Shown one piece after another: positions 14,464-14,558 of a stretch of DNA of 14,558 bases. The notes below the pieces were generated by a model. The model had not been told where the DNA came from. It did no database searches and worked only from the letters and a program-made list of their open reading frames with translations. The stretch spans positions 1 to 14,558 of the forward strand of contig JACCRA010000708.1 in the NCBI GenBank assembly GCA_013813825.1, in the 5' to 3' direction. The translations under genes and the position numbers were made by a program. Within the stretch, counting starts at the first letter, position 1. The number at the start of each line of letters is the position of its first letter. This DNA is from Pyrinomonadaceae bacterium. Its GTDB lineage: Bacteria; Acidobacteriota; Blastocatellia; Pyrinomonadales; Pyrinomonadaceae.

Positions 14464-14558
14464 GGGGTGAAGAGATGCCGCCGCCAGAAGAGATGAGACG
14501 AAAGATCGCGTCGACGCGGCCTTGATAGAGCGCGGCGCGGACGAGCGTTTCGGTTAGC
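14438..14558 (-). CDS. C-terminal fragment of an unidentified upstream gene
   Basis: On the minus strand, one frame runs from the right edge to a TGA at 14438, reading LTETLVRAALYQGRVDAIFR, then LISSGGGISSPHARTNISD. It looks like real protein (amphipathic helix, then a Gly/Ser tail) and overlaps the methyltransferase start by 26 bp, as in coupled operon genes. Another minus-strand frame is also open over this short stretch but reads as Arg-rich, shadow-like sequence. The family is not recognisable from 39 residues. Confidence 0.4.
   Translation of the reverse strand, partial: LTETLVRAALYQGRVDAIFRLISSGGGISSPHARTNISD

Noticed and set aside
13933..14496. A 187-residue plus-strand open frame opposite the methyltransferase
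   Set aside because: It is a complement shadow of well-conserved MidA motifs, with no recognisable domain.

Overview
The window looks like chromosomal DNA from a free-living, two-membrane (Gram-negative) bacterium. The evidence is the MlaE/MlaF/MlaD lipid-transport operon, a Spy/CpxP-like periplasmic protein, an ECF sigma/anti-sigma pair, and a TolB-propeller amidohydrolase with a signal peptide. The mostly GC-rich coding sequence, this gene mix and the short heptamer repeats would suit an Acidobacteriota (Blastocatellia-like) soil genome. That placement is inference only: the window has no rRNA or other marker gene.

Layout, left to right. (1) 1-2327, minus: a secreted fusion of a PD40/TolB-type beta-propeller to an amidohydrolase, cut by the window edge. 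(2) 2458-3064, minus: a two-gene toxin-antitoxin cassette (PIN-domain toxin plus a 70-residue partner), overlapping by 11 bp. (3) 3318-5162, minus: a membrane-bound sensor with a Cache-like periplasmic domain, HAMP and an intact HD-GYP cyclic-di-GMP phosphodiesterase domain. (4) 5502-7638, plus: ECF sigma factor, zinc-finger transmembrane anti-sigma factor and a Spy/LTxxQ-like periplasmic protein, closed by a strong intrinsic terminator at 7657-7694. (5) 7903-10851, plus: mlaE-mlaF-mlaD, an ABC importer/exporter core for phospholipid traffic, with a heptamer-repeat hairpin between mlaF and mlaD. (6) 11006-13174, minus: a solitary, probably horizontally acquired 722-residue protein with a lysine-rich tail, a restriction-endonuclease-like (Mrr-like) domain, an unrecognised middle region and C-terminal TPRs. 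(7) 13288-14463, minus: a MidA/NDUFAF7-family methyltransferase overlapping the end of an unidentified upstream gene.

How the genes fit together. Sections 4 and 5 form a coherent cell-envelope neighbourhood: a stress-responsive sigma module with a periplasmic chaperone-like protein beside a lipid-transport ABC system. The HD-GYP sensor is transcribed divergently from the sigma factor across a 339 bp intergenic region. Sections 2 and 6 are accessory or defence-flavoured.

The most unusual things seen are: the nuclease-TPR protein with a non-canonical Ser-x-Lys in place of the expected Glu/Gln-x-Lys; two unrelated heptamer-repeat hairpins with the same architecture, one of which has been captured as the C-terminal tail and stop codon of the methyltransferase; and a MlaD whose C-terminal helical region holds five motif copies spaced 34, 34, 41 and 41 residues apart, a difference of exactly one heptad. 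No rRNA, tRNA, CRISPR array or intact transposase was seen.
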